Shown here: piece after piece, positions 25,435 through 34,273 of the stretch
How positions within the stretch are numbered: position 1 is the stretch's first letter
Layout of the letters: each line of letters starts with the position of its first letter
DNA from: Treponema zioleckii
GTDB lineage: Bacteria; Spirochaetota; Spirochaetia; Treponematales; Treponemataceae
Reading direction: 5' to 3'
Assembly: GCF_014737315.1 (NCBI RefSeq)
Contig: NZ_JPUF01000015.1
Coordinates: 1-59,652, forward strand
DNA: 59,652 bases
Made by a program: the position numbers and the translations under genes
The notes under the pieces: model-generated
Told to the model about the DNA's origin: nothing
Databases searched by the model: none
Seen by the model: only the letters and a program-made list of their open reading frames with translations

Positions 25435-26907
25435 CTTGTGCGTTGCGAGTTTTCCCCAGAATAATCCCCAATTGTCTGCCGGATTTGCGTTTCTGTCGGC
25501 AACGAGCGGAACAGTTTGCAAAACAGTTTTTCCGATTTTGTATTGAATTTGCCCGTAAATCCGGCCTGCAGTTACACCGCCATAAATATATTTTGGAATT
25601 GAAACCTCGGCTTCTATGCTGTCTGCAGTGTCTTGCGGGGTTTTCCCCGTAATGTGCGGAACCGAAATAATTTCATCCCAGGCCGGTACCAAATTTACGA
25701 ATTTTTCTTCTGTTCCTGGAGTCGGAATCGTAAAAATCGTTTTTACCCGTTCTCTTGCAACGTAATCCGCAAATGACGAAAAAGCCCATTCCATTATTTC
25801 TTTGCCGTCGTGCACTCGTCCGGCCTGTCCTTCTTTTGTATTGTTTCCCGGTCCTTTCATCGTTACAGAAATGAATCTTTCTTTTCCGCGTTTTACGGTT
25901 AGCGCGAGATTGTAGCCGCTTTCATAAATGAATCCTGTTTTTATTCCATCGCAACCTTCCAGCTCGCCTAAAAGCGGATTTGTGTTTTTTTGAAAAATCG
26001 CTTTTGAGTCGCCGTAGCTTTTTTGCCAGGACGGCAAATTTCCTTCCGTCGGATAAAAAATTGACGGCATTGAATGAAATTGCAATGCGATGTCGCCGAA
26101 TTTTTTCATGTAAATATAGATGAACTGAGCAAGTTCCCGCGGGGTTGTAAGATTATTTTCATCGTAGCCGGACGTGTCTACAAAATGCGTGTGGACGAGT
26201 CCCAAATTTTTGCAAGTTTCATTCATTTTTTTTATGAATTCGTCCGTGCCGCCGCTTATGTACGATGCTACCGCAATAGCCGCATCGTTTCCGCTGGCAA
26301 CTGCAAGACCGTTCAAAAGTTCCCGCAGCGTAACGGTTTGACCCTGACCCAAAAACATTTTTGACGCATCGGAAGGCAAGTTGATTGCCCACGACCGTTC
26401 TGGCAAAGGAACAACGTCATCTAGCGAGATTTTTCCTGAATTGATTTCTTCAAAAACGAGATACATTACGAATAGTTTTGTTATTGAAGCCGGCGGAATT
26501 ATTTGGTCTGCATTTTTTTCATAAATCACGCAGCCGTTTGCAAAATCGTATACAATTGCGGATTCTGCCCAGACATTAAGTTTTGCAGGTCTTATTGAAT
26601 ACGGAAGCTCTGTTATTTTGAGTGAATATTTTTGCGGAAAAGTTTCCGAAAGGATTTTGTTCAAGTAAACTTGCTGTTCACCGGTTAGACTTTTCACATT
26701 TTCTAATTTTCCGAAGGTTCCGACCCAAATGTTAAAAAATAGCAAGGTGATTAAAAAAATGACCGTAAGAATCAGGGCGTAAATAGTAAGTTTTGCAGCT
26801 CTTGGCAGCGCAACAAATTTTTCGAATCCTGATTTTCCATGCACTTTCTGATATTTTGCTTCTTCTTGTTTGTTAAAATCTTTAGTTTCGTCTTCAAAAT
26901 ATTGCAT
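25426..26907 (-). CDS. dacA: D-alanyl-D-alanine carboxypeptidase (PBP5/DacA type)
   Basis: Trims the terminal D-Ala of peptidoglycan stem peptides in the periplasm. The 493-residue protein has a cytoplasmic tail and an N-terminal membrane anchor (about 40-62) instead of a cleavable signal. The catalytic motifs are SITK (Ser141-Lys144), SGN (VASGNDAAI) and KTG (GIKTGFIYESGYN). A C-terminal beta-rich domain follows. It overlaps the convergent deacetylase-like gene by 9 nt. TAGAAT (26919-26914) ends 6 nt before the ATG without a ribosome-binding site. The symbol follows the family, not a proven orthology. Confidence 0.9.
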   Translation of the reverse strand: MQYFEDETKDFNKQEEAKYQKVHGKSGFEKFVALPRAAKLTIYALILTVIFLITLLFFNIWVGTFGKLENVKSLTGEQQVYLNKILSETFPQKYSLKITELPYSIRPAKLNVWAESAIVYDFANGCVIYEKNADQIIPPASITKLFVMYLVFEEINSGKISLDDVVPLPERSWAINLPSDASKMFLGQGQTVTLRELLNGLAVASGNDAAIAVASYISGGTDEFIKKMNETCKNLGLVHTHFVDTSGYDENNLTTPRELAQFIYIYMKKFGDIALQFHSMPSIFYPTEGNLPSWQKSYGDSKAIFQKNTNPLLGELEGCDGIKTGFIYESGYNLALTVKRGKERFISVTMKGPGNNTKEGQAGRVHDGKEIMEWAFSSFADYVARERVKTIFTIPTPGTEEKFVNLVPAWDEIISVPHITGKTPQDTADSIEAEVSIPKYIYGGVTAGRIYGQIQYKIGKTVLQTVPLVADRNANPADNWGLFWGKLATHKLK

Positions 26908-26928
26908 GAATTGATTCTATCAAAAAAG

Positions 26929-26971
26929 AAAAAAAAACGTCATTGCAAAAACATAAGCCTTTGCAATGACG
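26929..26971 (-). terminator. Terminator of the small secreted protein gene
   Basis: CGTCATTGCAAA (26938-26949) is perfectly complementary to TTTGCAATGACG (26960-26971), and on the minus strand is followed by nine T residues. The dacA promoter overlaps the T-run side. Confidence 0.85.
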
Positions 26972-27034
26972 AACCAACGGGTTAGTCTCAGTTGTGTTGG
27001 GAGGAGGTTATATATACGGAGTTTCCGTATGCAG

Positions 27035-27412
27035 TTATTCTACTTCGAAATTCGACACGTGCTTAAAAGTCAGTCGTTTTTTGCCGATTCGAATGTCGCA
27101 GTATGCTTTGTTTGAATACAAAAGCACTGAATATGCGATACCGTATAAAGTGTCCACCGCAGTACAAGTAATAATTTGGTCACCAGTGTTAAAATCCATG
27201 CCGTAATCGTAGTCAAGCAATTCGTACTTTGTCGTTCGTTTTGGAGTTTGATACTCCATAAACTTTTCTTTATCGTTGACCGTGATTACTACTTTTTCTG
27301 AATTTGTTACACCGATAAAATCAAGTTTTTTGATGGGCTTTGCGTTTGCTGTTGAAAAACCAAGTAGCAAAACAAGCAAAACAGGTATACATTTTTTGAT
27401 GAAGTTTTTCAT
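27035..27412 (-). CDS. Small secreted protein of unknown function
   Basis: A 125-residue protein with a clear signal peptide (MKNFIKKCIPVLLVLLLGFS, cleavage after NA near residue 24). The mature part is about 100 residues with short beta strands. Two cysteines in the mature part (ITCTAV, KAYCDIR) might form a disulfide. I recognise no family. AGGAGGTGCGCT precedes the ATG. A strong terminator follows, so it is probably monocistronic. Confidence 0.7.
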   Translation of the reverse strand: MKNFIKKCIPVLLVLLLGFSTANAKPIKKLDFIGVTNSEKVVITVNDKEKFMEYQTPKRTTKYELLDYDYGMDFNTGDQIITCTAVDTLYGIAYSVLLYSNKAYCDIRIGKKRLTFKHVSNFEVE

Positions 27413-27645
27413 AGCGCACCTCCTGTTAAGTTTTCCCCACTCAAAGTTTCCTCGTATTCCAATTATAAATCTAAAATCTCTAATTTGTCTAATATTTTTA
27501 TGTTGATAAATAGAAATTTAATTTTTAGGAATTGATAGAAAGTAAAGTTGGGAAAAATCTTAAAATAAAAGAGAATTTTAAATGAAAAGTTACAAATGAT
27601 TTTAGGTATCTCGAAAAAATCTGTTAGTTTTCCGAAATTTCCTTT

Positions 27646-27694
27646 AAAAAACGCACCAGCTGTTTGAAGTTCACTTCATTGTTGCTGGTGCGTT
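27646..27694 (-). terminator. Terminator of the pectinase gene
   Basis: ACGCACCAGC (27651-27660) pairs with GCTGGTGCGT (27684-27693), with a self-complementary TGAAGTTCACTTCA in the loop. On the minus strand it ends in a T-run. It lies 34 nt beyond the stop of the pectinase gene. Confidence 0.8.
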
Positions 27695-27728
27695 GATTTC
27701 GTTTTTTAAGAGATAAAAATCCTATTCG

Positions 27729-30700
27729 CTATTTGAGCGAATTCATTACTTTTTGTTCGTATGAAGTCCAGTAAGCCTCCTTGCACGTAAAGTTTCCTGT
27801 TGAATCAACCGTAAACAGGTTTTCGCCGTCAGCATTTTCTCCGAGCACTTTTGTCGGTTTTACGAGATTTTTTGCCAGTGCCGGAATTTTTGCCTTGATT
27901 TCTTTTGCGAACTCACCCGCAAGAATGAATCCTCCGAGCTTGTTGTTGTGCGTGCTGTCGCCTGGGAACATGAGTTTTCGCGCAAGTTCGTCGCTTCCTG
28001 CCGATTTATAAGCGTTCTCGTAGAATTTTTTTGTCAGCTCGAATCCGTCGATTAAAAGAACTTTTTCCTCGGCGGCAAGCTGTTTTACCGCTTCGCAATA
28101 TGCGTTGTTCTCGGTCGGGAACGTGCCCATTGATTCTGTGGATTTGTCCTCGGAATCGTGGTGCGGGCGAATTGTTCCGTCGGCGTTAAAGTAAAGTCGG
28201 CTTACCGGCGTTACGAGAATTGGAATCGCACCTGCTTTTTTTGCAACGTCAACGTACTGTTTTAAGTACCATTTGTAAGTGCCGCCTTTCCAGCCGTAGA
28301 ATTCGTCGCCGTATTTTGAAACCAAAGATGATGGAGTCTTGATTTTCTTTCCGGCCGTTACGGGGTAAATTCCGTTTGAGTCGGCTTTTCCGAGCGGAAC
28401 GTAGCGGTCTTCAAGGTAGCCGGCTTCGTTGTGGCAGTCGTTGTGCCCGAACTGAATGAAAAGATAGTCGCCTTTTCCGATTTTTTCCTGAATTTTTTTG
28501 AGCGAGCCTTCATTGATAAAGTTTCGTGAAGAGCGTCCGCCCTGAGCGTAGTTCTGTATTGCTACAGAATTTCCGAAGAATGCCTGAATGTATTCGCCCC
28601 ATGAGCCTTCGCTGCGGACTTTTCCGCCCATCCAGATTCCGTTTGCGCTGTAGTCCGTTACTGTAGAGTCGCCTGCAAGGAACACGTTGATTGCTCCTGC
28701 CGTGCGAGGTCTGTCTGCCGCAGCTTTTGCAGGTGTTGCGTAGCCTTCCTTTATTTGAGCTTCAAGTTTTACTTCTGCCGGAGCGCCTGTTTTTCCGCTT
28801 CTGAGTTTTGGCGTTACGACCGCCTTGATGAACGAATTTGAGTCATCTTTTGTCAAAAGATAAGTTTTGTCTGCAAAACCTTTTGATTCTTTTATGAGTG
28901 TTTCCTGGCTTCCGCTGATTCTGTACCACTTTATAGAAGAAATATCTTCTTCGTCAGCCTTTCCGAGCGAGTAGTGCAGTGTGATTGTGTGTCCTGGGTA
29001 CGGAGTGTTTATGTCGTCGTCAGTCGTAAAGCTTGGTTTTTTTGCGAATGCGGCTTCTCCTGATTTTTTAGGCAGTGCGCTGAACGCCGGAGTCCAGTCG
29101 CCAAAGAAATCTTTTGGCTCAAAACCGTCGATTTTTGAAAGGACTGTGCCTTCCGTGCGGTAATCGAGGTCTGCGTTTTCGCCGTCTTCGATTGTGCCGA
29201 ATTCGCGGAAGTTTGCGTTTTCAGGTTTGTTTCCGCTCATTTGAGTCCAGCCCTGCACGTTAAAAATGTTCGCAGTTCCGATTGTTGAGTTTACGAACGC
29301 AACGCGTGCGTCTTTTCCCCACGGTCGGCCCAAATATCCTTGTCCGACGAAATAATTCTGGTTTGCGCTTAAAAGACAATTGTAGAAGAGATAGCCTTTT
29401 TTGCTCGTTGTGCGCGCAGCAGTCAAATATCCGCCTGCCGCGCCTTCCGTTGTGTAGCCTGCAAAACTGATTTCGCAGTCTTCAAAAACAACATCGCCGT
29501 CGCCAAAAATAAAATCCGTGTTTCCTTCAATAAAACAGTTCCTGAAGTAGCTTCGGAGAACTTCGTTTTTGTACGGATTGTCCTCTGATTTTTGCGCTTC
29601 CGAATTGTAGCCCGTGTAAAGTGTGTCCTGGCTTCCCAAGAATTTGCAGTTTATGAATTCAGTTCTGCATGCCTCAATTAAGATTGCCGCAGCCCGCTCC
29701 GTAAGTGGTTTTGAGCGGACGTCCGAGTTGATTTTTCGCTCAGGAACGCTTCCGTCGGATTTTACGCCGTCATCAAGTTCTTCGTCCGTAATGTATTTGT
29801 TGAACGACGTTTCGAACGTGATTCCTTCGGCGCGGAATGCCGTTGCGCTTGGCTGAATGTAAGTTGCGCCTCCCCATTTTGCGACAGGATGCTTTGCGAA
29901 TTTGTCGTAAGCCAAATCTTCGTCGTACCAGCCTTTTTCGTCGGCAGAGTAGTACGTGTAGCCGATTCCGTAGTACCAGGTGAGTTTGACTTCTTTTGAA
30001 GGCGTGTCATTTTTTAAGGTGACGTAAGGAACGTTTACGATAACCTGCTCGCGGTAAATTCCCGGTGCAATGTGAATCGTGATTCGGTCTTTCTCGGATT
30101 GCGGGTTCATTGCCTTTGCTGCTCTGAGAGCCGCGTTCACCGTTTTGTATTTTGCTTTTGGACCGACTTTCAGGTCTTTTTTGAGCTTGATTTTTGTTTC
30201 CGGTGCAATCTTAAAAGACATTTTGATGTTTTTTGAAACCGCGTTTCCGGAAATTACGACGTGATTTACAGTTTTTGTGTTTTCCGTTTCCGCAAGAACT
30301 TCGTACTGACCGTCGCGGAGAGCTACCGAATATGAATCCTTGCTGATTTTTCCGCTGTAAACGTAGCCGTCATCAAGATTTTTGAAGGAAATTGATTTTG
30401 GAAGAGGTTTTGTTTCCCCGAAGAATTTTCCGTTCACCGCATACGTTTTTTTGAGGGAAACTTCGATGTTTTCAGAAAAATCCTTTGAAAGCTCAAAAGA
30501 GCCTCCCTTCGTGATTTCGTAGTCATTTGCTCCTTCAAGGCTTGCCGTGTAGCGCACCATCGGTTCCAGTTTTGCTTCGTAGGCAAAAGTTCCGTTTTGG
30601 CCCGAAAGTTTTGCTTCGATCGGCTGATAAACGCTGCCTTTTGGCGGATTCATAACGAGCTTTAATTTTGAAGTGTCATATTTTGAATCGATTCCTGTGA

Positions 30701-31619
30701 GTTTTCCGCTTGCCTTGTAGAGAATTGCTTCCGCTACGACGAGGTTTGCCGTGTGAGAGATTCCTGGAGCTATTTTTGCAAGGTCAAGGATTCTTGTGTC
30801 AGGATTGATTCCGTAGCCAGGAACGCCTGAAAGAACCGCCGTGAATGTTTTTCCGGCAGGAAGGCTTGCTTTGTAGCTGTTTCCTGAGACTTGCGCATTC
30901 AGTTCCTGATTCGTGCCTTTTACAACGAATTTGAGCGAGCCTTTTCCGTTGAGATTTGAAAGCGAACCTGTCACTTCGACAGCTGGTTTTCTTACGACTC
31001 TGTAAAAAACAGGTTTTCCGGCTTTTTTGTCCGTCCAGATTCTGTAAGTGCCGGATGTAAGTGCAATGTATGAATAGATTTGCGATTCAGCTTTGATTGG
31101 GGCAGTTTCGTCCTGAACGGTTGTAACTTTGCCGTCATCTCCGACTGTTGAAAAGTGAATCGTTGTGTCTGCGGCGGCAGAGAGCCGTGCGTAGAATGTT
31201 ACGATGTCTCCTGCGCGGACGTTTTTGAGCGTGAGGCACCGTCTGTTGTCGCCGCCGCTTCCGTTGCAGTAGTAAATTCCGTTTGAGGTGTAACCGTCAT
31301 CAAATGTGTATGAGGCGTAGCCCTGAGTTCCGTAATTCTTTTTTCCCGGATTCGACTCCGTTCCGTAGTAGGCACGGTCGTTTGCCACGACGGTGAGCGT
31401 AAGGTCGCCGTAGGAAATGTCTCCCGCACTGTCGTATTTTCCGCCGGTGCCGAGGAGGGCTGTGTTGTCAATGTCGGTCTGTGAGATGTGGTTTTGCGCT
31501 CCGCTTTCTGGAACGCCTCCAAAATCCCACACGTCGATTTTTCGGTTTTGGGCTGACAAAGCTGTAATTGCCGAGAGGGCAAAAACTGCACCAAAAACTT
31601 TCTGAAGAATTTTTTTCAT
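27729..31619 (-). CDS. Pectinesterase (CE8) fused to rhamnogalacturonan acetylesterase-like (CE12, SGNH) enzyme
   Basis: A 1296-residue secreted pectin de-esterifying enzyme. A signal peptide (1-23) and a binding-module-like N-terminal part (about 25-215) are followed by three small beta modules (about 215-475). The pectin methylesterase domain (about 485-870) has QDTLYTG near 663, the catalytic-Asp region EGNTDFIFG near 700, and LGRPWG near 765. An SGNH esterase domain (about 980-1260) has GDSTVTDY, FGHNDCHN and GDSTHNNKLGG. Together they would remove methyl and acetyl groups from pectin. It stands alone, with an AT-rich repeat array upstream and a terminator behind. No pectate lyase or transporter is present in the window. 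Confidence 0.88.
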   Translation of the reverse strand: MKKILQKVFGAVFALSAITALSAQNRKIDVWDFGGVPESGAQNHISQTDIDNTALLGTGGKYDSAGDISYGDLTLTVVANDRAYYGTESNPGKKNYGTQGYASYTFDDGYTSNGIYYCNGSGGDNRRCLTLKNVRAGDIVTFYARLSAAADTTIHFSTVGDDGKVTTVQDETAPIKAESQIYSYIALTSGTYRIWTDKKAGKPVFYRVVRKPAVEVTGSLSNLNGKGSLKFVVKGTNQELNAQVSGNSYKASLPAGKTFTAVLSGVPGYGINPDTRILDLAKIAPGISHTANLVVAEAILYKASGKLTGIDSKYDTSKLKLVMNPPKGSVYQPIEAKLSGQNGTFAYEAKLEPMVRYTASLEGANDYEITKGGSFELSKDFSENIEVSLKKTYAVNGKFFGETKPLPKSISFKNLDDGYVYSGKISKDSYSVALRDGQYEVLAETENTKTVNHVVISGNAVSKNIKMSFKIAPETKIKLKKDLKVGPKAKYKTVNAALRAAKAMNPQSEKDRITIHIAPGIYREQVIVNVPYVTLKNDTPSKEVKLTWYYGIGYTYYSADEKGWYDEDLAYDKFAKHPVAKWGGATYIQPSATAFRAEGITFETSFNKYITDEELDDGVKSDGSVPERKINSDVRSKPLTERAAAILIEACRTEFINCKFLGSQDTLYTGYNSEAQKSEDNPYKNEVLRSYFRNCFIEGNTDFIFGDGDVVFEDCEISFAGYTTEGAAGGYLTAARTTSKKGYLFYNCLLSANQNYFVGQGYLGRPWGKDARVAFVNSTIGTANIFNVQGWTQMSGNKPENANFREFGTIEDGENADLDYRTEGTVLSKIDGFEPKDFFGDWTPAFSALPKKSGEAAFAKKPSFTTDDDINTPYPGHTITLHYSLGKADEEDISSIKWYRISGSQETLIKESKGFADKTYLLTKDDSNSFIKAVVTPKLRSGKTGAPAEVKLEAQIKEGYATPAKAAADRPRTAGAINVFLAGDSTVTDYSANGIWMGGKVRSEGSWGEYIQAFFGNSVAIQNYAQGGRSSRNFINEGSLKKIQEKIGKGDYLFIQFGHNDCHNEAGYLEDRYVPLGKADSNGIYPVTAGKKIKTPSSLVSKYGDEFYGWKGGTYKWYLKQYVDVAKKAGAIPILVTPVSRLYFNADGTIRPHHDSEDKSTESMGTFPTENNAYCEAVKQLAAEEKVLLIDGFELTKKFYENAYKSAGSDELARKLMFPGDSTHNNKLGGFILAGEFAKEIKAKIPALAKNLVKPTKVLGENADGENLFTVDSTGNFTCKEAYWTSYEQKVMNSLK

Positions 31620-31920
31620 ACAAAACCTCTTACATGTAAGACGAGTATTTTTATTTTGTATAGACTACCACGTGAAGAGGTGAAAAGTTTTGTTGCGTCT
31701 TAGACCTTTTCCGCTATCTTTTGAAAAACCGTCACACAAAACTGTTTCAGGGGCATGAAAATCAGTTTTCAGATTTCTAACGCAGATAAATTCGGGTTTT
31801 CGCAGATTTGACTGGGTGCCGCATTATGAACAGGCTTGCTGGTGCAAAAATCTCTGCTGTCGTCCGCTACGCCGCTTAAAAAATATTTTGTATTTTTTAG
31901 AAAATCACTTTTTTGAGGAA
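31620..31920. other. Upstream region of the pectinase gene, no gene seen
   Basis: About 300 bp between the pectinase start and the tandem array. The proximal part presumably holds its promoter; no clear -35/-10 pair was picked out. AAGAGG precedes the ATG. No credible ORF or RNA gene was found. Confidence 0.35.
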
Positions 31921-32100
31921 ATATAAAATATATTTTTGTGGTTTTGCGCATTTTGAGGAAATACAAAATATATTTTTGAGATTTTCGGATTTTGAGAAAA
32001 ATATAAAATATATTTTTACGATTCTGGCTATTTTTAACGAAATACAAAATATATTAGCCAGAATTTTTGATTTTAAAGAAATATAAAATGATTTTTGAAG
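31921..32100. repeat. 40-bp AT-rich tandem repeat, about 4.5 copies
   Basis: Units begin at 31921, 31961, 32001, 32042 and 32081 with the shared motif ATAYAAAATATATTTTT and a variable GC-containing middle. ATTCTGGCTA near 32020 is complementary to TAGCCAGAAT near 32054, a possible hairpin in the fourth unit. The array lies between the transglutaminase-like gene and the pectinase, about 300 bp upstream of the pectinase start. Minus-strand ORFs through it are repeat artefacts. Confidence 0.75.
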
Positions 32101-32131
32101 AAAAACTGACAGCCCTAAAATATATCAAAAA

Positions 32132-32205
32132 CGTCACCCTGAACTTGTTTCAGGCTCTTGTCCCGCATTTGTGCAGGGAGGCTGAAGCAAGTTCTGCATG
32201 ACAGA
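32132..32205. repeat. Dispersed CCTGAACTTGTTTCAGG-type palindromic repeat
   Basis: CACCCTGAACTTGTTTCAGG is followed by GAAGCAAGTTCTGCATGAC, an element of the widespread GTCATnCTGAA type. It sits just downstream of the transglutaminase-like gene. Similar fragments occur at 15077 and 52943. Confidence 0.5.
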
Positions 32206-32211
32206 ATGTAG

Positions 32212-33606
32212 TTAGCGGGAAAGACGCTGTAAATCGGTTCTTAGAGTTTTGCTTTCTGGATAGTTTTTGAGTCCTTCTTCTACGACTAGCTTTGCCTCAT
32301 CTTTTTTGCCCGAATTTGCAAGCTTTGCCGCCTGATTGTGGATTTTTACTTCGTAATTTCGCATAAAACTTGCTTTTTGCCGGGTCAGGTTCGCGTCGTT
32401 CGGGAGTTCCAAAAGTCCTTTTTCGGAAAACTTTGCGGCTTCTATAAAATTCTCGCCTTTTGAAATCCTGTTCGCCTCGGTCTGGTAGGCAAAGCTGACG
32501 AGTTTTTCATAATTTTTTTGCGGAAGAACGCTTTTTTTGCCATGAACGGCATTTATTGCGTTTTCGAACGGTTCGTTTTTTATGATGTAGTTGAGCTGAT
32601 TTTCGGTTAGGATTCTCGTAAGTTCGTTGTAGTCGGACGGGGAAAGCAAATCCTGATTTTTTGTGAGCGTCAAAAATCCTTCTTCAAACTGATTTTTTTT
32701 TGCTGATTCCGCAACCGAATTATTTATGATTGCAAGCGTGTTGTTTTCAAAAATCGGCGAGTCCCCGAATTTTGCCTTTGCTTCACGCACGAGCTGTAAG
32801 GCTTCGTCATTCTTTTGGGAATTTGACAAATCAACCGACGCATTCGTAACGCACTGATAAAAAGTTGTCATTGCTTCGGAAGAGTTGTTTTGAATGTAAA
32901 GCGCGTCCACCGCAAGTTCGATTGATTTTGAATTCTGAATTTTCCGCTGCAGCGTTACGATTCTGTTGTTCAAAATCAGCGCGATGAGCCTAAAATCAGA
33001 AATTTCATGCCGGCCGCGGTATTTTTTTTGCGGAACCGAAATGTATTTTTTTGAGTTCGGAATCTGATTTTTTTTGCCCGGCTCAAATCCGTAAGGATTT
33101 GTCGTTTCAACATCGATTTTTCTGTCGTCAATCGTAACCGTGCAAAATGCATGGTCCGGGGTTTCAACCGCCACCACGGGAATTTCAAGGCACTTCAAAA
33201 AATAAATGTAGAGAATGTCGGAAGAAACGCAGTTGTAAATTCCCTGCTCAAGTGCCACGTCAACGAGAGTCTGCATTTCCGAGTATTTTGAGATGATTTT
33301 TTCGTAAAGAAACGAGAGAGCCTTCTGAGCTTTTTCAGTCTGGCTTGTCTCGGCCGTGAGTGTTTTTTCAAATTCCGCAAAGTGATTTTTTAAAATCGAA
33401 GTGAGCGAAAGAATTTTGTCGTCCGTGCAGCCCGAAGCGGTGAGTGCGGCTTTTAAAAAATCCTCGTGCGGAAGAAAATTCTCCTTTGCCTGAATGTGCC
33501 CCTGCAAAAAATTATAGCGTTCATCGTGTTCAAAATTAAAATCCGAGGAAAAAGCCCTAAAAAACAAAAGAAAAATCAATCCCGAAGCAAAAAAAAGTTT
33601 TTTCAT
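32212..33606 (-). CDS. Secreted transglutaminase-like protein with tetratricopeptide-type repeats
   Basis: The start at 33606 gives 464 residues with a signal peptide (MKKLFFASGLIFLLFFRAFS); an 8-residue longer form is open but less likely. A transglutaminase-like core spans about residues 85-200. It has Cys in GIYNCVSSDILYIYF, His in TPDHAFCTV and an acidic residue in VETTNPYGF, consistent with a Cys-His-Asp/Glu triad. The rest (about 220-464) is helical repeat, TPR-like, ending in ...VEEGLKNYPESKTL. Such proteins are common in treponemes and of unknown role. TTGTTG-17-TATATT upstream predicts a leader of only about 6 nt. Confidence 0.7.
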   Translation of the reverse strand: MKKLFFASGLIFLLFFRAFSSDFNFEHDERYNFLQGHIQAKENFLPHEDFLKAALTASGCTDDKILSLTSILKNHFAEFEKTLTAETSQTEKAQKALSFLYEKIISKYSEMQTLVDVALEQGIYNCVSSDILYIYFLKCLEIPVVAVETPDHAFCTVTIDDRKIDVETTNPYGFEPGKKNQIPNSKKYISVPQKKYRGRHEISDFRLIALILNNRIVTLQRKIQNSKSIELAVDALYIQNNSSEAMTTFYQCVTNASVDLSNSQKNDEALQLVREAKAKFGDSPIFENNTLAIINNSVAESAKKNQFEEGFLTLTKNQDLLSPSDYNELTRILTENQLNYIIKNEPFENAINAVHGKKSVLPQKNYEKLVSFAYQTEANRISKGENFIEAAKFSEKGLLELPNDANLTRQKASFMRNYEVKIHNQAAKLANSGKKDEAKLVVEEGLKNYPESKTLRTDLQRLSR

Positions 33607-33680
33607 AACAGTAAAATAAATATACCGCAAAAAAACGCCCCCAACAAGAAAAATGATTTTGTTTGGGGCAGGGATTCTTT

Positions 33681-34271
33681 TTACTTTCCCACAGTCACTT
33701 TTCCGTTCGTGCTGTCGAAGATTGTGTTTTTTAGGTGGTCAAAGTCGGTTACGGCGATTTTTCCGGTGATTGAGATTAGTTCTCCAAAGTCTTCGGTTGT
33801 TTCGTAGATGGTGAAGTTTTCAAAAATCTTTTTTACGACCTGATACATCTGATAATCGGTTTTGAGCGAAAAGCCCGTTTTGTCGATGAGTTCCTCAAAT
33901 TCCGCATTTTCGAGCACGTTTTTTACGCCGTTTCCGTAGGCATGGACAAGCCCGCCGGTGCCTAAAAGCGTGCCGCCAAACCATCTCGTCACTGTTACAA
34001 GAATGTTCGTCACTCCGCGGCCTTTTAGAACGTCAAGCATTGGTCTTCCGGCTGTGCCGCCCGGTTCGCCGTCGTCGCTCATGCCCATAACTTCTGCGTT
34101 CTTGCCGCATATAAAGGCATGGCAAACGTGCGTCGCGTCGGCGTATTTCTGTTTCTGAGCTTTTATGAGTTCTCGGACCTTTGCCTGAGAGTCAATCAAA
34201 AAAAGTTCTGAGAGAAATCTTGAGCCTTTGATGTTTTCTTCGAATGAGGAATATTTTACGGGAACTTTCAT
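33681..34271 (-). CDS. YigZ/IMPACT family (UPF0029) protein
   Basis: A 196-residue cytoplasmic protein. The family signature is clear: THVCHAFICG, DDGEPGGTAGRPML, and VTVTRWFGGTLLGTGGL, followed by a C-terminal ferredoxin-like domain. YigZ and IMPACT proteins are linked to translation and ribosome-associated regulation, but the molecular role in bacteria is not settled. The start lies 2 nt from the stop of the membrane protein gene (34274-35203), so they form an operon. Confidence 0.9.
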   Translation of the reverse strand: MKVPVKYSSFEENIKGSRFLSELFLIDSQAKVRELIKAQKQKYADATHVCHAFICGKNAEVMGMSDDGEPGGTAGRPMLDVLKGRGVTNILVTVTRWFGGTLLGTGGLVHAYGNGVKNVLENAEFEELIDKTGFSLKTDYQMYQVVKKIFENFTIYETTEDFGELISITGKIAVTDFDHLKNTIFDSTNGKVTVGK

Positions 34272-34273
34272 TT

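Noticed and set aside
31769-32047. 92-residue minus-strand ORF upstream of the pectinase
   Set aside because: Encoded by the 40-bp AT-rich tandem repeat; composition is all repeat (YILYFL-type).
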